Source: Aradus depressus (lineage: Eukaryota; Arthropoda; Insecta; Hemiptera; Aradidae). From it: DNA of 64,000 nt. The translations under genes were made by a program, and so were the position numbers. A model generated the notes under the pieces. The model saw nothing but the letters and a program-made list of their open reading frames with translations. It was not told the origin of the DNA and did no database searches. Below are positions 1 through 11,082 of this stretch, piece by piece (positions within the stretch are counted from its first letter, which is position 1; each line of letters opens with the position of its first letter). The stretch lies in NCBI GenBank assembly GCA_963662175.1, contig OY759223.1, positions 25,273,460 to 25,337,459 of the forward strand. The letters are read 5' to 3'.

Positions 1-345
1 TCAAAAACCCCAATAACTGCCAATGTAATGAACGTATCGAAATGAAATTTCATATTTAAAGTTAAAAACCAATGAGGACATAGCCTGTCAAATATCAGTG
101 ATATCGGTTAATGGGTAGACGGGGTTCAGGGGAGGTGGCTCAATTCAAAAACATAATAACTGCCGATGTAATGAATTTATCGACACAAAATTTAGTATGA
201 AAATTTAGGAGCCTCAATGTAAGCCAAATGTTGAATATTACCTGAAACCGTCGACTGGTTCTGGTGTTGGTGCGAAAAATATATTGATTAATTCGTTGTG
301 GGGTTTTAATTCATATTGCCGGTGTTACACCGAGATTTTTTTTAA
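1..345 (+). repeat. U-family repeat, tail half
   Basis: Degenerate copy of the dispersed repeat called U here. It holds two rounds of the recurring block on synonyms of 'ataactgccgatgtaatgaa' and 'aaatttagtatgaaaattta', and ends at 'gccggtgttacaccg', matching the U tail hairpin CGGTGATTCACCG. It runs in from the left edge, so its start is not seen. No protein is recognisable. Confidence 0.6.
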
Positions 346-548
346 GGTCCTTTAGGTCAAAATACTGCAGTACATTAATTTGTTCCATAGGAATAGATTA
401 TGAAAAATAATACTTCTTAAAAAAAATAATTCTAATTTCGCAAGGTTTTCGCTTTCTCCCTTTCCCTTAATGGGATTTTGAGGAAAATTAATAACGGCAA
501 AACGGCTTCCTCTCCCTCCAATTTTCCTCTTCCATTTTGCCGACAGTA

Positions 549-712
549 TTCGTTAAAAATCTCTACCCTAGATGAAAATTTAGGATAAGCAAAATGTAGA
601 ACTCCCATAGTAGAGTCGGGCTCCACCAGAGTGACGAAAGAGCGCTCTGATAGTAGGCGATATGACCTTGAATTTAAAGCCCGGGTGTGGGTCATTACAC
701 CTAACTATTTCA
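549..712 (+). repeat. SINE, 3' half only
   Basis: Matches the SINE body from 'ctctaccctag' through 'gtgacgaaagagcgctctg' to 'gcccgggtgtggg'. The tRNA-like head is missing. The tail is 'acacctaacta'. Confidence 0.8.
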
Positions 713-1167
713 TGTATTATATATTTTTGAAAGTGTGGATTGTTATTAAAGAATACTTCTTATATAGTTTGGCTTTATGAAATATTGGCCCTGTCTCATA
801 TTCTATCATTTATCTTGGCCCAACGATGGCTATCTGTGTAAAGTATTTCCAATATTCAATATTATCAAAGATGAGAAACTAAAAAAAGATCTTTATGCAT
901 TTATTATATTTTAGGATTAATTAAATTGGCTTTCAGTAACAAATCACCCTTAAATTGCATGGTAGTGCACAAAGACAATTAAAATTATAGTTATGATTTT
1001 TAATAATTTTTATTGTTCGAAGGGATCACAATTGAGTCAGTGACAATTACGTTTACAATATTAACATTACAATTTTCAAAATTATAGATTGATCAGCTGA
1101 ACAATAATGTCATATATAAAGGAACCTTTGTACAAGACAATAAGAATAATTAAATAAAAATAACATT
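713..1167. other. No gene or repeat recognised
   Basis: AT-rich sequence between two SINE pieces. I see no conserved coding potential, splice-site-bounded exon or terminal inverted repeat. Confidence 0.5.
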
Positions 1168-1451
1168 ATAGTTAGTTATTATGATTCATGCCCGGGCTTT
1201 AACTACGAGGTCATACCGCCTACTACCAGAGCGCTCTTTCGTCACTCTGGTGGACATGAGCCCGACTCTACTGTGGGAGTCCTAAATTTTGCCTATTCTA
1301 AATTTTTATTCACCTAGGGCAGGGGGCTTTAACGAGTACCTGAATTCGTACAGGCTCGGGACCATCGTTTAACGTCCCATCCGAAGGACTGAGTGTTTAA
1401 GTTTATTTTACCTCCCAGATAAAATAAACTAAGGGCCTCGGCCGGGTTTTG
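1168..1451 (-). repeat. SINE, head-truncated
   Basis: Reversed SINE from tail ('tagttagttattatgattc') through the palindromic 'agagcgctct' block to 'ggcctcggccgggtt', where it stops inside box B. The tRNA-like head is absent. The tail is of the TAACTAAC type rather than the CCTAA type. Confidence 0.85.
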
Positions 1452-2479
1452 TCGTGGTTACATATAGAGGACATGGACATCTGATGGCTCTCACGGACAT
1501 CTATCTGCCAGACACCTCCTTGCCGAATGCATAGCATACGAGTATAGTCCCCAGAGAGAATTCCAACCTTGCGATGGATATTTCTGAAATTTTCTCATTA
1601 GTATCCAACAACCCACTTCTCCTATCTCTTGTCGAAGCTTGATGGCTTCAACATTTCTGGTTTAGCGGAACGTCTTATCGAGGATTCTCCATCAAACATG
1701 GAACAACAGGATGTGTAACGTGGTTTTCTCCTTAAGTTCACATCTTCGGCAGAATGAAACCGGCACAAAACTCATTTGTTAGGGATCTTTAAGGAGTACC
1801 TGACACTGTACAGACTCGTGATGGCGTGCTCAAGCTACCTGTCAGCTACCCACGCCCTCGAAGACTCGATAAAGAGATGTTTTCTTTCAGCGGGGTGTCA
1901 AGAAAAGGGCAATGCCCATTCCTTCAACATGCTTTTCTGATGGCTATTATATAGCCAATAAGCAGCTCGGAAAAAATGATTACTTCGGAAATGTTATATT
2001 TTTTCCACAAAATAGCATGATGTCATTTTGAAATCTGAATTAAAAATATTTATTTTTCAATTTTTTTCCAAGACGGCTCAGTTGAAGGGATGCAATTTAA
2101 CCGTAAATTAGAATTTTGGGGGGAGGGGGGTGTGGGAGGAAGCCATTTTGGCATTCATTGGCTCAGCGGAAGTTAAATTATTTTTATTTTTCATCCTGTG
2201 ATAAAAAAAAAGAAACTAAATGGTTCTTTTGGAGAAGCTATGAATAACAAACAGTTCTGTCTTGCCTTCCGTTTAAATTTCATCACTTTTCGCCAACAAC
2301 TGGGGGATCTTTTTAATAGATTTTTTTCGATTTTCCTTTCAGCTTAAACATTTAACATAAAAATGATCCTTGTGATAAGAATTTTATTTTAAAAGGAACG
2401 TAAAACCGCAGTTTACAATGTCTGGAAAACCTCAATTTTCCCTGTCCGAGCTCTGTATATCAATCGATCATACAAGAAG
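1452..2479. other. Unassigned DNA with a SINE scrap
   Basis: No gene seen. Positions about 1783-1850 resemble a short reversed SINE piece ('ggagtacctgacactgtaca'). A G-run lies near 2119-2131. The rest is AT-rich and unassigned. Confidence 0.4.
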
Positions 2480-2600
2480 TATGTGCAGATAATGTGCACT
2501 ACAGGATGTTCTTATACCAATCACTTTTTTACAAATCATTCTCCCTCTTCATCCCTACTTTCAAATTCATTCCATACTGGCAATAGTGGGTACTTTAAAG
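2480..2600 (-). repeat. Fragment of the poly-C TIR element
   Basis: Contains 'gttcttataccaatcac', 'tttacaaatcattctcc' and 'aattcattccatactggca'. These match in order one arm of the inverted-repeat element best seen at 52607-52910. Confidence 0.5.
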
Positions 2601-2659
2601 TCCTTGTCACACGCTCAACTTAGGAACTACTGAACGGACTTTTATTGCGGGAAACGCGG

Positions 2660-2800
2660 ACGTATTGTGGAAATGTAAGACATTTATAAAACAAACTTAT
2701 TTTTTTGAAATTTTATCTATTTTACAAAAAAATGTATACATAAACTATCGGTTTCGGCATTGTACCATCGTTTGCTGAGTGCGAACCATCCTTATTAAGT
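2660..2800 (-). repeat. Ribozyme-class-2 element remnant
   Basis: On the minus strand it reads 'acgatggtacaatgccgaaa' then 'ccgatag', followed by the arm 'tatgtatacatttttttg...tagataaaatttc'. This is a degraded copy of the class-2 hammerhead arm at 58872-58906. The CUGANGA box has been lost, so it should be inactive. Confidence 0.45.
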
Positions 2801-2866
2801 ACATCTGGTAGGTAAGGCTGGGGTTGAAGTTTCAACTAGGTGATAAAATTCCTGTCTTATATTGAG

Positions 2867-3390
2867 CTAGCAGTAATACCCGGCGTTGCCCGGGGAACTT
2901 TGACTTTTCTCCCAATATCTCCTATAAGGCTATTCAGTTCCTCGACAGTACATTCATGATGTTATAATTTTCAATTATTCATACGGAATAAGGCTTATAG
3001 TCCTTCAACTGTAGTAACGCTAGCTTTGGAGCTAAAACTAATTTATTCAAAAAGATTTCTCATTAATCGTTGCAATGGTTTTCTAGTTACAAAGATTGCG
3101 TGAGTGGATGCTGGGATGGACCAGGGGTTGATTAAAAAATAGACCTTAACCTTCCGGTAGATAAAACTTATCTATTCAAAAAGATTCCTCATTAATCATT
3201 GCAGTGGTTTTTGAGTTATAAAGATTGCGTGGGTGGATGCTGGGATGGACCAGATATTGAGGTACTAATACGCCTATAACCTTCCACAGACGATGACGAA
3301 CAAATTTAAAAAAAAATTAATCAAATCCATCAAGCCGTTCGTGAGTTATAGCGGTACAACGCACAGACATTTTCAGCTTTATATATATGA
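2867..3390 (-). mobile_element. Non-autonomous Helitron
   Basis: On the minus strand it begins TCATATATATAAAGCTG with a preceding A, and ends with a GC hairpin (CCCGGGCAACGCCGGG) followed by TATTACTGCTAG. TC at the 5' end, a 3' hairpin and a CTAG terminus are Helitron hallmarks. Sequence and ends match the plus-strand copy at 33911-34444. The base after CTAG is C rather than the expected T. A block of about 125 bp is tandemly duplicated inside ('gatgctgggatggacc' occurs at about 3108 and 3238). No Rep/helicase coding sequence is present. Confidence 0.75.
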
Positions 3391-3460
3391 TTGTTATTAA
3401 TCAATAATGTATTTTCTTTATTTACTATATTAGATTATCTAATGACAACTCAAATATTTG

Positions 3461-4567
3461 TTAACCTTAACAAGGTGAAATTCTAGGACATCTATCACAA
3501 GGTGGGGTCCATCTGGACCTCACTCTCTTTTTGTCTGATTCTGTAGATAAACGATTGCTAAACATTTTTTTAAATACAAGCAGCCGGTATAATAACTTCT
3601 AAGAGTCAGTCTTGAAAAAAAAAACACTTTAATTATAAATCTTGAAGAATACAAATGACAGGACTAGATCTAGAGTAGAAACGGTATGTATGAATTTATA
3701 AATTTTATATATGTAGATATATAAAATACTAATGTAAAAACTAAAATACATTTTCAGACTTTAAAAAAATTAATAATAAAAAAAAAGCAAGGGTAACATT
3801 TCTTCTTCTTTTAGGCACTTTTTGCCAACAAATAAAAATCTTACTAATATAAGACTTAAAACTTATTGTTACAGAGATCAATTAGTAAAATCACAATATA
3901 AAAAACAAAATCCATAGACTCTCCATAAAAAAACGTTCAAAACATATTTTAAACTTTTAAAAATTAATAAAATAAAATAATGGGTAACAGCTAGGTAAAT
4001 AGTTCAGCTTCTAGGTTTGCTGTTGTGTTTAAGCCGAAACAATACAATGTCGTTCAATCCAGCAGACTGAAAAAAAAAAAAACTATGAAGGCAATAGAAG
4101 TCAAAACATGAAAACAATAAAATAATATACTGTAAATTGAAATCAGGAAGAACATACACAAGGTGGGATCTGCTTGAAATTGAAAATAAATATTATTCTG
4201 GGGACGAAGTTCCCTAAGAATAAATACATGAAAGTCACTGAACAGAGCAACAAATAGAAATAAAATAAAATATCAGTAATGAGATAAAAGTACTACAGTG
4301 TAGTACAAGAACAAAATGACTTGGTTGTTATTCATTGTGAAAAGAAACAAAATAAGGTTGGAGCCCACACTTGGTTTTATTTTGTTTATTTGAAGTATAC
4401 AAAGTCACTTACCTCAGGAATGGGCTCTGTACGCAGTGACGTTTGCAGGACAACCGAAAGAGAAGGTACTCAAGGCCACAGACTCCTCAGGCACCAAGGC
4501 TTGGGTACATGCGCATTTTAGACAGGTTGGGGTCCATGTGGACCCCGCCTTGTGGTGCGAAGGTTAA
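3461..4567. mobile_element. piggyBac-like TTAA element, non-autonomous
   Basis: Bounded by TTAA at 3461-3464 and 4564-4567. Both ends read inward TTAACCTT and contain a subterminal CACAAGG(T/C)GGGGTCCA followed by TGGACC (left about 3497-3518, right about 4528-4556 on the complement). TTAA targets and CCTT termini fit the piggyBac superfamily. The interior is AT-rich with no transposase. The left terminus has extra sequence before the subterminal motif, so the left boundary is less certain. Confidence 0.5.
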
Positions 4568-4699
4568 TGTTATATTAAGGTAGGACTCCCCTCCCCCTCC
4601 TTCCATCGACTTAGGGGACAGGGTGTCACAGTAATAGGTCTCCTTAGGATAGGTAACCTGAGGATTGTATAAATATAACAACCTAGCAATAATATTCGT

Positions 4700-4815
4700 A
4701 GTCACTTTTTAACTTTGTGTTCACGATGGCGTAATCCGAAACTGGTACACTGTATGTATATATGTTTGTGGAATTAAGACAATATAAAAGATAAACAAAT
4801 TTGTTGTTTTTATAT
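4700..4815 (+). repeat. Ribozyme-class-2 element remnant
   Basis: Reads 'cacgatggcgtaatccgaaa' then 'ctggtacactgtatg', followed by 'tatatatgtttgtggaatt' and 'agacaatataaaag'. It is the same arm as 59022-59104. The core is CACGA where CUGACGA is expected, so the ribozyme is broken. Confidence 0.5.
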
Positions 4816-4878
4816 ATTTTATTAGTTTTCCACTGTATCGTCACAGATCGCAGGAATGTATTTGGATATATATATATC

Positions 4879-5179
4879 ATAGTTAGTTGTTGTGACTCAA
4901 GCCCGGGCTTTAACTACGATGGGTCAGATAGGTCTTCTACCAGAGCGCTCTGTCGTCACTATGGTGGGTCATGAGCTCGACTAAACAGTGGGAATCCTAA
5001 ATTTATTGTTCCTGACATCGTACAGGCTCGGGACCATCGCTTAACGTCCCATCCAAAGGACGGCGTCCTTAAGTTTATTTTACCTCCCAGATAAAATAAG
5101 GGTCTGGTTCGGGTCGGGTTTCGAACCCACGATCTTGAGCTCAGAAGGCAAGCACGCATACCACTGTGCTACCGGCATA
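4879..5179 (-). repeat. SINE, nearly full length with internal deletion
   Basis: Tail at 4879, box B 'gggtttcgaaccc' near 5117 and box A-like 'gtgctaccgg' at the right end. It lacks about 45 bp in the middle between 'taaatttattgtt' and 'cctgacatcgtacagg'. Confidence 0.85.
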
Positions 5180-5198
5180 AGAAAAATGTGCAACTTTA

Positions 5199-5503
5199 AA
5201 CGTTTTTTTTTCCGAGAACTACTTGACGTATCAAAAATATGTTTGCACAGTTCTTCCTTGTTACTTTAGTACTTTAATAAAATGTAATGAAACTTAAGGG
5301 TCAAAGGGGAACCCCACCCTTCGAAGGGCTGTTTGAGCCACTAAAAGGGTCATTTATGTCTTTTCGAGGACTCCTTACTCTAGCTCTCGGCGAGTGCTAC
5401 AACTTTAGTTCTATGCACACTTTTGATATCTCTAACCGTTTAGGAGTTATTACACTTGTGACCCGCTTATCTGGGCCACCCTGTATATATTATATGGTGC
5501 TAG
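5199..5503 (+). mobile_element. Single arm of the foldback element
   Basis: Matches the right arm of the palindrome at 29116-29700, from 'cgagaactacttgacgtatc' to the terminus 'gggccaccctgtatatat'. Only one arm is present, so it is half a foldback element. Confidence 0.7.
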
Positions 5504-5802
5504 TGAGTTCCCAGCAGATTTATTTTTTTTTTTTTACCTATAAAGTAAATAAACTTTGAGCATGCCGTCCTCTGCGAGAGACTGCCTTTGCAATGTCAAG
5601 TACACGTTAAAGACGCTTACCAGGATATGCAAAGCCTACCCCTCTATTCTGACAGTCATAAAATTCGCCTACCCGGCTTCAAGTATGAGGTCTTATTATA
5701 CTGTGACCTCGCAGTTGGATCCTGGTAATGTCACAAAAAACAAGCAGACATTTGCATATTACATACTGAAATAATGAAGTCAAACATCACCCTATTAACT
5801 CT

Positions 5803-5945
5803 CTTGTCACCCTGTTTCGTTATTATAACATATTTTTTTGACAAAAAAAAAAAAAAAAATTTCTTATGCTAACTACTTTTGTACAGATCATTCGCCCTAC
5901 CCCTCCCCCTCTCCAATTCATATCATACTGGCATACATATTATAT
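5803..5945. repeat. Fragment of the poly-C TIR element
   Basis: Holds 'ttgtacagatcattcgccc', a C-rich run and 'aattcatatcatactggca', in the same order as one arm of the 52607-52910 element. Confidence 0.45.
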
Positions 5946-6039
5946 TATACATAGTAATACCAGTATGAAACGAATTTGAGAGGAATAAAAGGGAGTGTAC
6001 AAATGTTCTTTAGTGGCCAGTATCTAGGAGGTGGAGAAA

Positions 6040-6212
6040 CATTGAGCACGCTGTCCTTCGGATGGGGTGTTATGCGTTGGTCCCTGATATCACGTACTCT
6101 TAAAGACCCAAGGTAACCGGGATTTTTTCCTGGATAGAAAAACATTTAACACCTACAGTAGAGTCCTCACCTCGTAGTAATAGCCCGGGCATGAGTCATA
6201 ATACATAACTAA
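6040..6212 (+). repeat. SINE, decayed
   Basis: SINE body from 'ttgagcacgctgtccttcgg' to 'gcccgggcatgagtcata'. The stretch carrying 'gagcgctctgg' is deleted. Tail 'atacataacta'. Confidence 0.7.
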
Positions 6213-6537
6213 TGTACATAATTTATCTCTTTTAATAAAAACAACTACCAAAAATAGAACCATATTTTAAAATTCTTTGCTGTGCATTACAATTTAAACA
6301 TTTCTACAGAAATGTACTGTACATTCTGTGGGGCACTATATATAAATTTGGTCTTATTAGTCCTGTCTGAAATCTGAGAACACATTAGCCATAGCAAATT
6401 TAATAAGAAATATTTTTCGCAAGAACGAATTTTTGGAAAGGACTAACCGCTTTCGACTAAATTTAAGGAACGTCTAAAAAAAGGGGTTTCAAAACGTCAT
6501 TTCATTATGGTTTTCGGCATTTATTTCTCAAAATGTG

Positions 6538-6755
6538 CTCCTAAATTTTTATTCACCTAGGGTAGGGGTCTTTAACGAGTACCTGACATCGTACAGGCTC
6601 GGGACCATCGCTTAACGTCTCATCCGAAGAACGGCGTGCTTAAGTTCATTTTACCTCCCAGATAAAATAAACTAAGGGCCTCGGTCGGGTTACGAACCCA
6701 CGACCTTGAGCTCAGAAGTCAAGCATACATACCACTGAGCTACCGTCGTCCTCGC
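6538..6755 (-). repeat. SINE, tail-truncated
   Basis: Reversed SINE from 'aaatttttattcacctaggg' to the head 'gagctaccgtcgtcc'. Box B ('ggttacgaaccc') carries one change and box A is recognisable. The last third of the family is missing. Confidence 0.85.
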
Positions 6756-7404
6756 GTATTTTATATAAAATGTATCTTTCATTTTTCTCTACCACTTTAA
6801 GTCTAAATCGTTTCTAAGTTTGTAGAGTGCCCACAAAATTCCAAGCGAACATGGTCCAAACGTATTCAGGGGATCTTAAAATCCGATTAACACTCGATTT
6901 CAGATTATCGCACAGTTACAATACTTTCTTGTACGGTATAAGAAAAGTAATATAATGTCTTAAAAAGATATAGTCTTAATTTTTTTTTTTTTTTTTCTCA
7001 TGGGTCATATGTTTTTTTCTACTCAAAATTCACTTATTGTTAGTAAATAAGAAGAAATGCGTTAATGAATTTCGGGATAATATTGCGTGAGACAATTTCA
7101 TCAAAATGTCCCCCGGGAATTCACCAATTATATTATTCTTGGGGATTTACTTTCAATTTATTATAAAAAAGGACTTAAAACAAAATTGAAAAATTTAGCA
7201 GTGATTTAGCTCGTTTAAGGCTTTTATGTTGGCTTTAAAATAAGTTGAGGTTGATAGCCCAATAAATGTACACTTTAAGCTTGTCTGTTGTAGACATAAA
7301 ATCAATTTTTTGAATTTTAATGACCAATATAAATTTTAAGTTACTATAAACTATATATCCAAGTATACACATATGGAAATGTTGATTATGATTACTGTAC
7401 TTAC
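6756..7404. other. No gene recognised
   Basis: AT-rich sequence with a poly-T tract near 6980. I see no coding, RNA or transposon ends. Confidence 0.45.
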
Positions 7405-7410
7405 TACTTA

Positions 7411-7456
7411 TTGTGACCTGATGAAGGGACATAAGAACGTCTCGAAATGTTGAGAA
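7411..7456 (+). ncRNA. Hammerhead ribozyme-like core, class 5
   Basis: CTGATGA at 7418-7424 matches the invariant CUGANGA box. Next comes a 5-bp stem II (GGGAC with GTCTC, 8-nt loop), then GAAA at 7444-7447. Downstream 'tgttgag' does not give a clear self-complementary stem III, so activity is doubtful. It is the only class-5 copy here with an intact CUGANGA box. Confidence 0.45.
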
Positions 7457-7744
7457 AAAGACATTTCTAGACCTTGTTTGCGTTCAATGTATACAGAGCT
7501 ATAGGTAAGGACCTGACAACCAAGTCACTCAGTTAAGTTCCAAGGATGGTCTTGGCCTCCGGTAGACGTCTTTGTCTTGCGGAGCCTCCTTCTAGTTGCG
7601 TACTCCATGCAGACTCTTCCACCTTGTCTCTCTCGGGATGATAGACCACTCAAAGGGCCTCCTACGATCTTGGACGATCACTCTAATCACTTTATATTTT
7701 TGGAATTCGTTTTTTGGTACTTTTGATATGTAGCACTATTGTTG

Positions 7745-8728
7745 CTTTCGAAACCTGAACTAGGCCCTTAGGTTTTTTATCTGGAAGGTATAAAAACCTT
7801 GAGCTCGTCATTCTTCGGATGGGACATTTAGCGATGGTCCCGAGCCTGTACGATGTCAGGTACTCGTTAAAGACCCCAATCCTAGGTGCAGAGTTGGGCA
7901 TTAGCTAGCTAATTTTTAGTTAGCTAAGGTGTAACTACAGCTAATAGCTTAAACAGAATTAGTTGCGATAAAAATGCAGTTAATTTAGCTATTAACTGTT
8001 GACATGCGGCTAACTTTTACAACTAAATTAGCTTTTAGTTGAAATAAACAGCTAATTGTTTTAAGCTATAGAAAATAGCTGTCATGGCAACTTAAACTAA
8101 TTAGCTTTAGCTGCCAACTAATAACAACAACTAATTATCTCCTTACGTGTGTTTTTCGAACAAGCTGTTGAATGTGATATTTATAAATATTTCGATATTA
8201 ATAATTAAAGTTTTTTTTTTTTTTAAATTATGTCGAAAAATAATTATCTTTTTTTTTTTTTTTGCTTAAGTTTTAAAAGATTATTTAGTATGTATTTATT
8301 TTATTTTAATATTAAAAATTTTAATGTGTTTTCTGCAATATATTAATATTTATTTTCCTTATAATTCAAGTACCTACATATCAAAAAGCAAAACAATTAA
8401 CAATGTTATTTATTAGTTTGTAGTTGTAAAGATACCTATTTCAGCTAATAGCTAATTTAGTAAAAGAATCAACTATGGGCAAACAGATAACAACTGATCT
8501 TTAGCTCTTAGTCCATTACAACTACAGCTAATTTAATTATAGTTTTTAGCTATTAGTTATAGCTGATTTATGCCCAATTCTGCCTAGGTGTATGAAGTCT
8601 TCTAGGTCTTTAACGCCTATCCTAGGTGAATAAACCAGGGTAGGAGTGAAGAAAGAGCGCTCTGGTAGTAGGTGATATTTCATACTTAATGCCCGGGGCA
8701 AGTCACAATAACTATTATTTAGCCGCAA
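7745..8728 (+). repeat. SINE split by a hAT element
   Basis: The left part (about 7745-7888) covers 'cccttaggttttttatctgg' to 'cctaggtg'. The right part (8583-8728) resumes with a second copy of cctaggtg and runs through 'agagcgctctggtagtagg' to 'gcccggggcaagtcac'. The tRNA-like head is absent. The interruption is the element at 7889-8582. Confidence 0.85.
7889..8582. mobile_element. hAT-type MITE with AGCTAATTAGC interior
   Basis: The termini are inverted: CAGAGTTGGGCA at the left and TGCCCAATTCTG at the right (one mismatch over 12). They are flanked by an exact 8-bp duplication, CCTAGGTG (7881-7888 and 8583-8590). An 8-bp duplication with a CAGAG terminus is characteristic of the hAT superfamily. 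The 694-bp interior has no coding sequence and consists largely of drifting TAGCTAATTAGCTAATAG-like words, denser near the ends. Confidence 0.88.
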
Positions 8729-8993
8729 TTCGTCCATTTCATCCCACTTATGGGATAAAAAAAACTCCCGTTTTTCAAAGATCTTTCTTTTTCTTAAAGA
8801 TCTTTCTTTAATGTATTAGATATCTGTACCCAATTGTTGACCTAATAGGACAGAGTCTATATCATAATGTACGTTCTGACCTGGGACAGTCGGACGAACG
8901 ATATCACTTTGCAGTGTCAACAAGTTCCAACTGACACTGAGTTTCTCTTAGTTTTGTTCTTTTTTTCACCACGTTAAAGCACGTATCTGTCAC

Positions 8994-9198
8994 TTGAGAC
9001 CCTTACTACAGTACATATACGTTATATTTTTCAACATTAAAAAAAAATTAAAGAAAAATATGTCATGTGACCATTATAGGACTTATGCCAACCATTTTTA
9101 TACAGATTATTTTCTCTCTCCCCCTCCCCACCCCATCTCAAATTCAATACATACTGGGTATATAAAAGTTATGTGTAAGCAGTTTTCTTCTGGTTTTT
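8994..9198. repeat. Fragment of the poly-C TIR element
   Basis: From 'gtcatgtgaccattatagga' through 'gccaacca', a C-rich run and 'aattcaatacatactggg' (about 9060-9160). This matches one arm of the element at 52607-52910. Flanks are unassigned. Confidence 0.5.
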
Positions 9199-9325
9199 TA
9201 GTACCGGATCGGGATCATCAATAAACGACCCATCCGAAGGACGGCATGCTCAAGGATTTTTCATCTATCAGATAAAAACCTAAGGGCCTATAGACCGGGT
9301 TGCGAACTCGCGATCGTGAGATCCA
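9199..9325 (-). repeat. SINE, head half
   Basis: Reversed SINE piece: 'ccggatcgggatcatcaat', 'cccatccgaaggacggcatg', 'cagataaaaacctaagggcc' and box B 'gggttgcgaac'. Confidence 0.7.
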
Positions 9326-9837
9326 AAATTTTCATTTCGTTACCTGTGAAGTACTTATCACTACATCAGCCATCTTCACATCAATCTTATTGACGTCTTT
9401 TATTGTTTTTAGGCGGGACTATAAAGAGGCTATATTCCGTCTTTGATAAACAATTTTGACTGATTATTTTACTTATATTTTCACTCTGATGTGATGAATA
9501 ATTCAGAACGTTGTCCCAGAGGTTTGTTTTGCGTCCTTCAAAGTTTCGAGTCGGACGGTCCCATGGGTTTGGGAAATTTCTGCTTGAGTTGCTTCTCGTC
9601 AATAAACAAGAATAATACACCGAGAGGTTTTCGCATCATAAAGCATATTGTGTCAGTAAATAATTCCGTTTGCCCAACATTTTCCCATGTCATCAAGAAA
9701 ATTAGTGCTATTGAATAGTTTTTAGTTAATAGTTTTTAATTAATAGTTTTAGTCCTTTCAGAACAGGATGTAGTGTTTGTCTTTTGATGTCGTTGAGTCT
9801 GTATATGTGACAGTAGATTGACAACTAACGAAAAAGT
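9326..9837. other. No gene recognised
   Basis: Sequence of mixed composition. Two overlapping short open frames on opposite strands (about 9387-9718) show no recognised domain, so I do not call them genes. Confidence 0.4.
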
Positions 9838-10185
9838 CAATTTATTTTATTATTCTAATTTCTTTTGCGTTGGATTTAGAGTAATAATATAGAAAAATGG
9901 ATGCAAGAGACAGGGAGGGGATGCACGTCTTGGCAACGCTGTACCCCTGCCAACCAGCTCACTCTAGCTAACATCATCGACATATAGTGAACGTCATTTC
10001 TATGCGTGATTCCTTCTCTACCACTGCTCTCGATCTATTATTATTCATTTTCATTATTTATATTTATTGTAAAATTAATGGATACATATATAAGTTGATT
10101 GTAATGGATTACATAGAAATCCAGGAATAGCTCCAAGTGGCATTACAAAAAGGCTGAAAGCAACTCCCAAGGATAGAAGGAATTA
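9838..10185 (-). pseudogene. Partial duplicate of receptor exon and intron
   Basis: Near-copy of 10786-11170: shared words include 'cttggcaacgctg', 'gtcatttctatgcgtgat' and 'aaatccaggaatagctcc'. It holds the last ~25 codons of the receptor exon plus about 250 bp of the adjoining intron. In the receptor frame the Tyr of the NYF motif has become a TAA stop. Three codons are deleted in frame (VADLLVSL has become VAFSL), and the last exon base before the donor has changed from G to T (CTAT|GTAATC). No acceptor or exon start is copied, so it cannot act as an exon. Confidence 0.75.
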
Positions 10186-10189
10186 TTGT

Positions 10190-10262
10190 TGCATATCGAT
10201 ATAATTATCCATTTTTTTTGGCATAAAATATCGATATTTTCTTTCCGATACACATCCCTAGG
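10190..10262. repeat. TATCGATA-rich scrap, hAT-like end
   Basis: Short stretch with 'atatcgatata' and 'atatcgatatt', ending 'cacatccctagg'. On the complement the end reads CCTAGGGATGTG, similar to the end at 30106-30162. Probably a fragment of another hAT-type MITE. No partner end seen. Confidence 0.3.
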
Positions 10263-11082
10263 AAAGGGTACAGTGTGCAAAGACCATGCCGAGCGATGGT
10301 CACTTAAGAAATCATAGGATACAGAAAATTTAGGTCATTTGTAACTTTCCATGTAATAAAGTGAGTACTGTCTTCACTTAATATACCTTGTACACTTATC
10401 TAGTTACGAAGAAAATCCTTTGATCTTCCTACTTAACAAAGTAAATTTCTCAAATGAGTTAATTCTCTAACAGTACATTTTATTAAGACAATGATTCGTC
10501 TTAAGAGAAGTCTGGCCTCAATGTAACAACTAAAAGATTACAACAGAAGATTACACCCTGCCTTACACAAGCTGGAGTCTGTGTCACACAAACATCCTCC
10601 CTCTGACTCTTTGTTTTTAGGTTTATTATACTTACTGTATGGATAGAATTGTTCTGTTAGTGTTGTACTGCTTATTTTCTTGGCATTATTATAAGGTCTT
10701 ACGGCAGTGCGACCCTGCGATGAGGGAGATCCAGGAGGCGTTCTGATTCTGTAACAGGTCGTTATTCGCTTCCTAATCCTTTTATTTTATTAGTCTAATT
10801 TTTCAATGCATTTTTTGATAGGTTAGTACTATGTTAAAGTTTAGCGTTGAATTTATGTCGAAAAAAGGATATAAAAGGCAGGAAGGGTATGCACATCTTG
10901 GCAACGCTGCACCCCTGCCAGCCAGTCACCCCGACTAACTATTTCATCGGCCTGATCATAGTGCTCCTAGGAATGTCATTTCTATGCGTGATATCTTCTC
11001 TACTACTGCTCTCAATCTATTATTAATGATTTTCATTATTTAAATTTATTGTAAGATTATTATTATTATTTTTATGGATTAC
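10263..11082 (-). other. Intron start of receptor gene, no other gene
   Basis: In receptor direction this is intron downstream of the exon donor at 11082/11083. The segment 10786-11082 is the parent of the duplicated segment at 9838-10185. I found no second exon. Confidence 0.4.

Noticed and set aside
432..695. 87-codon minus-strand frame
   Set aside because: It is antisense to a SINE body, and the same SER-SFVTL words recur at every SINE.
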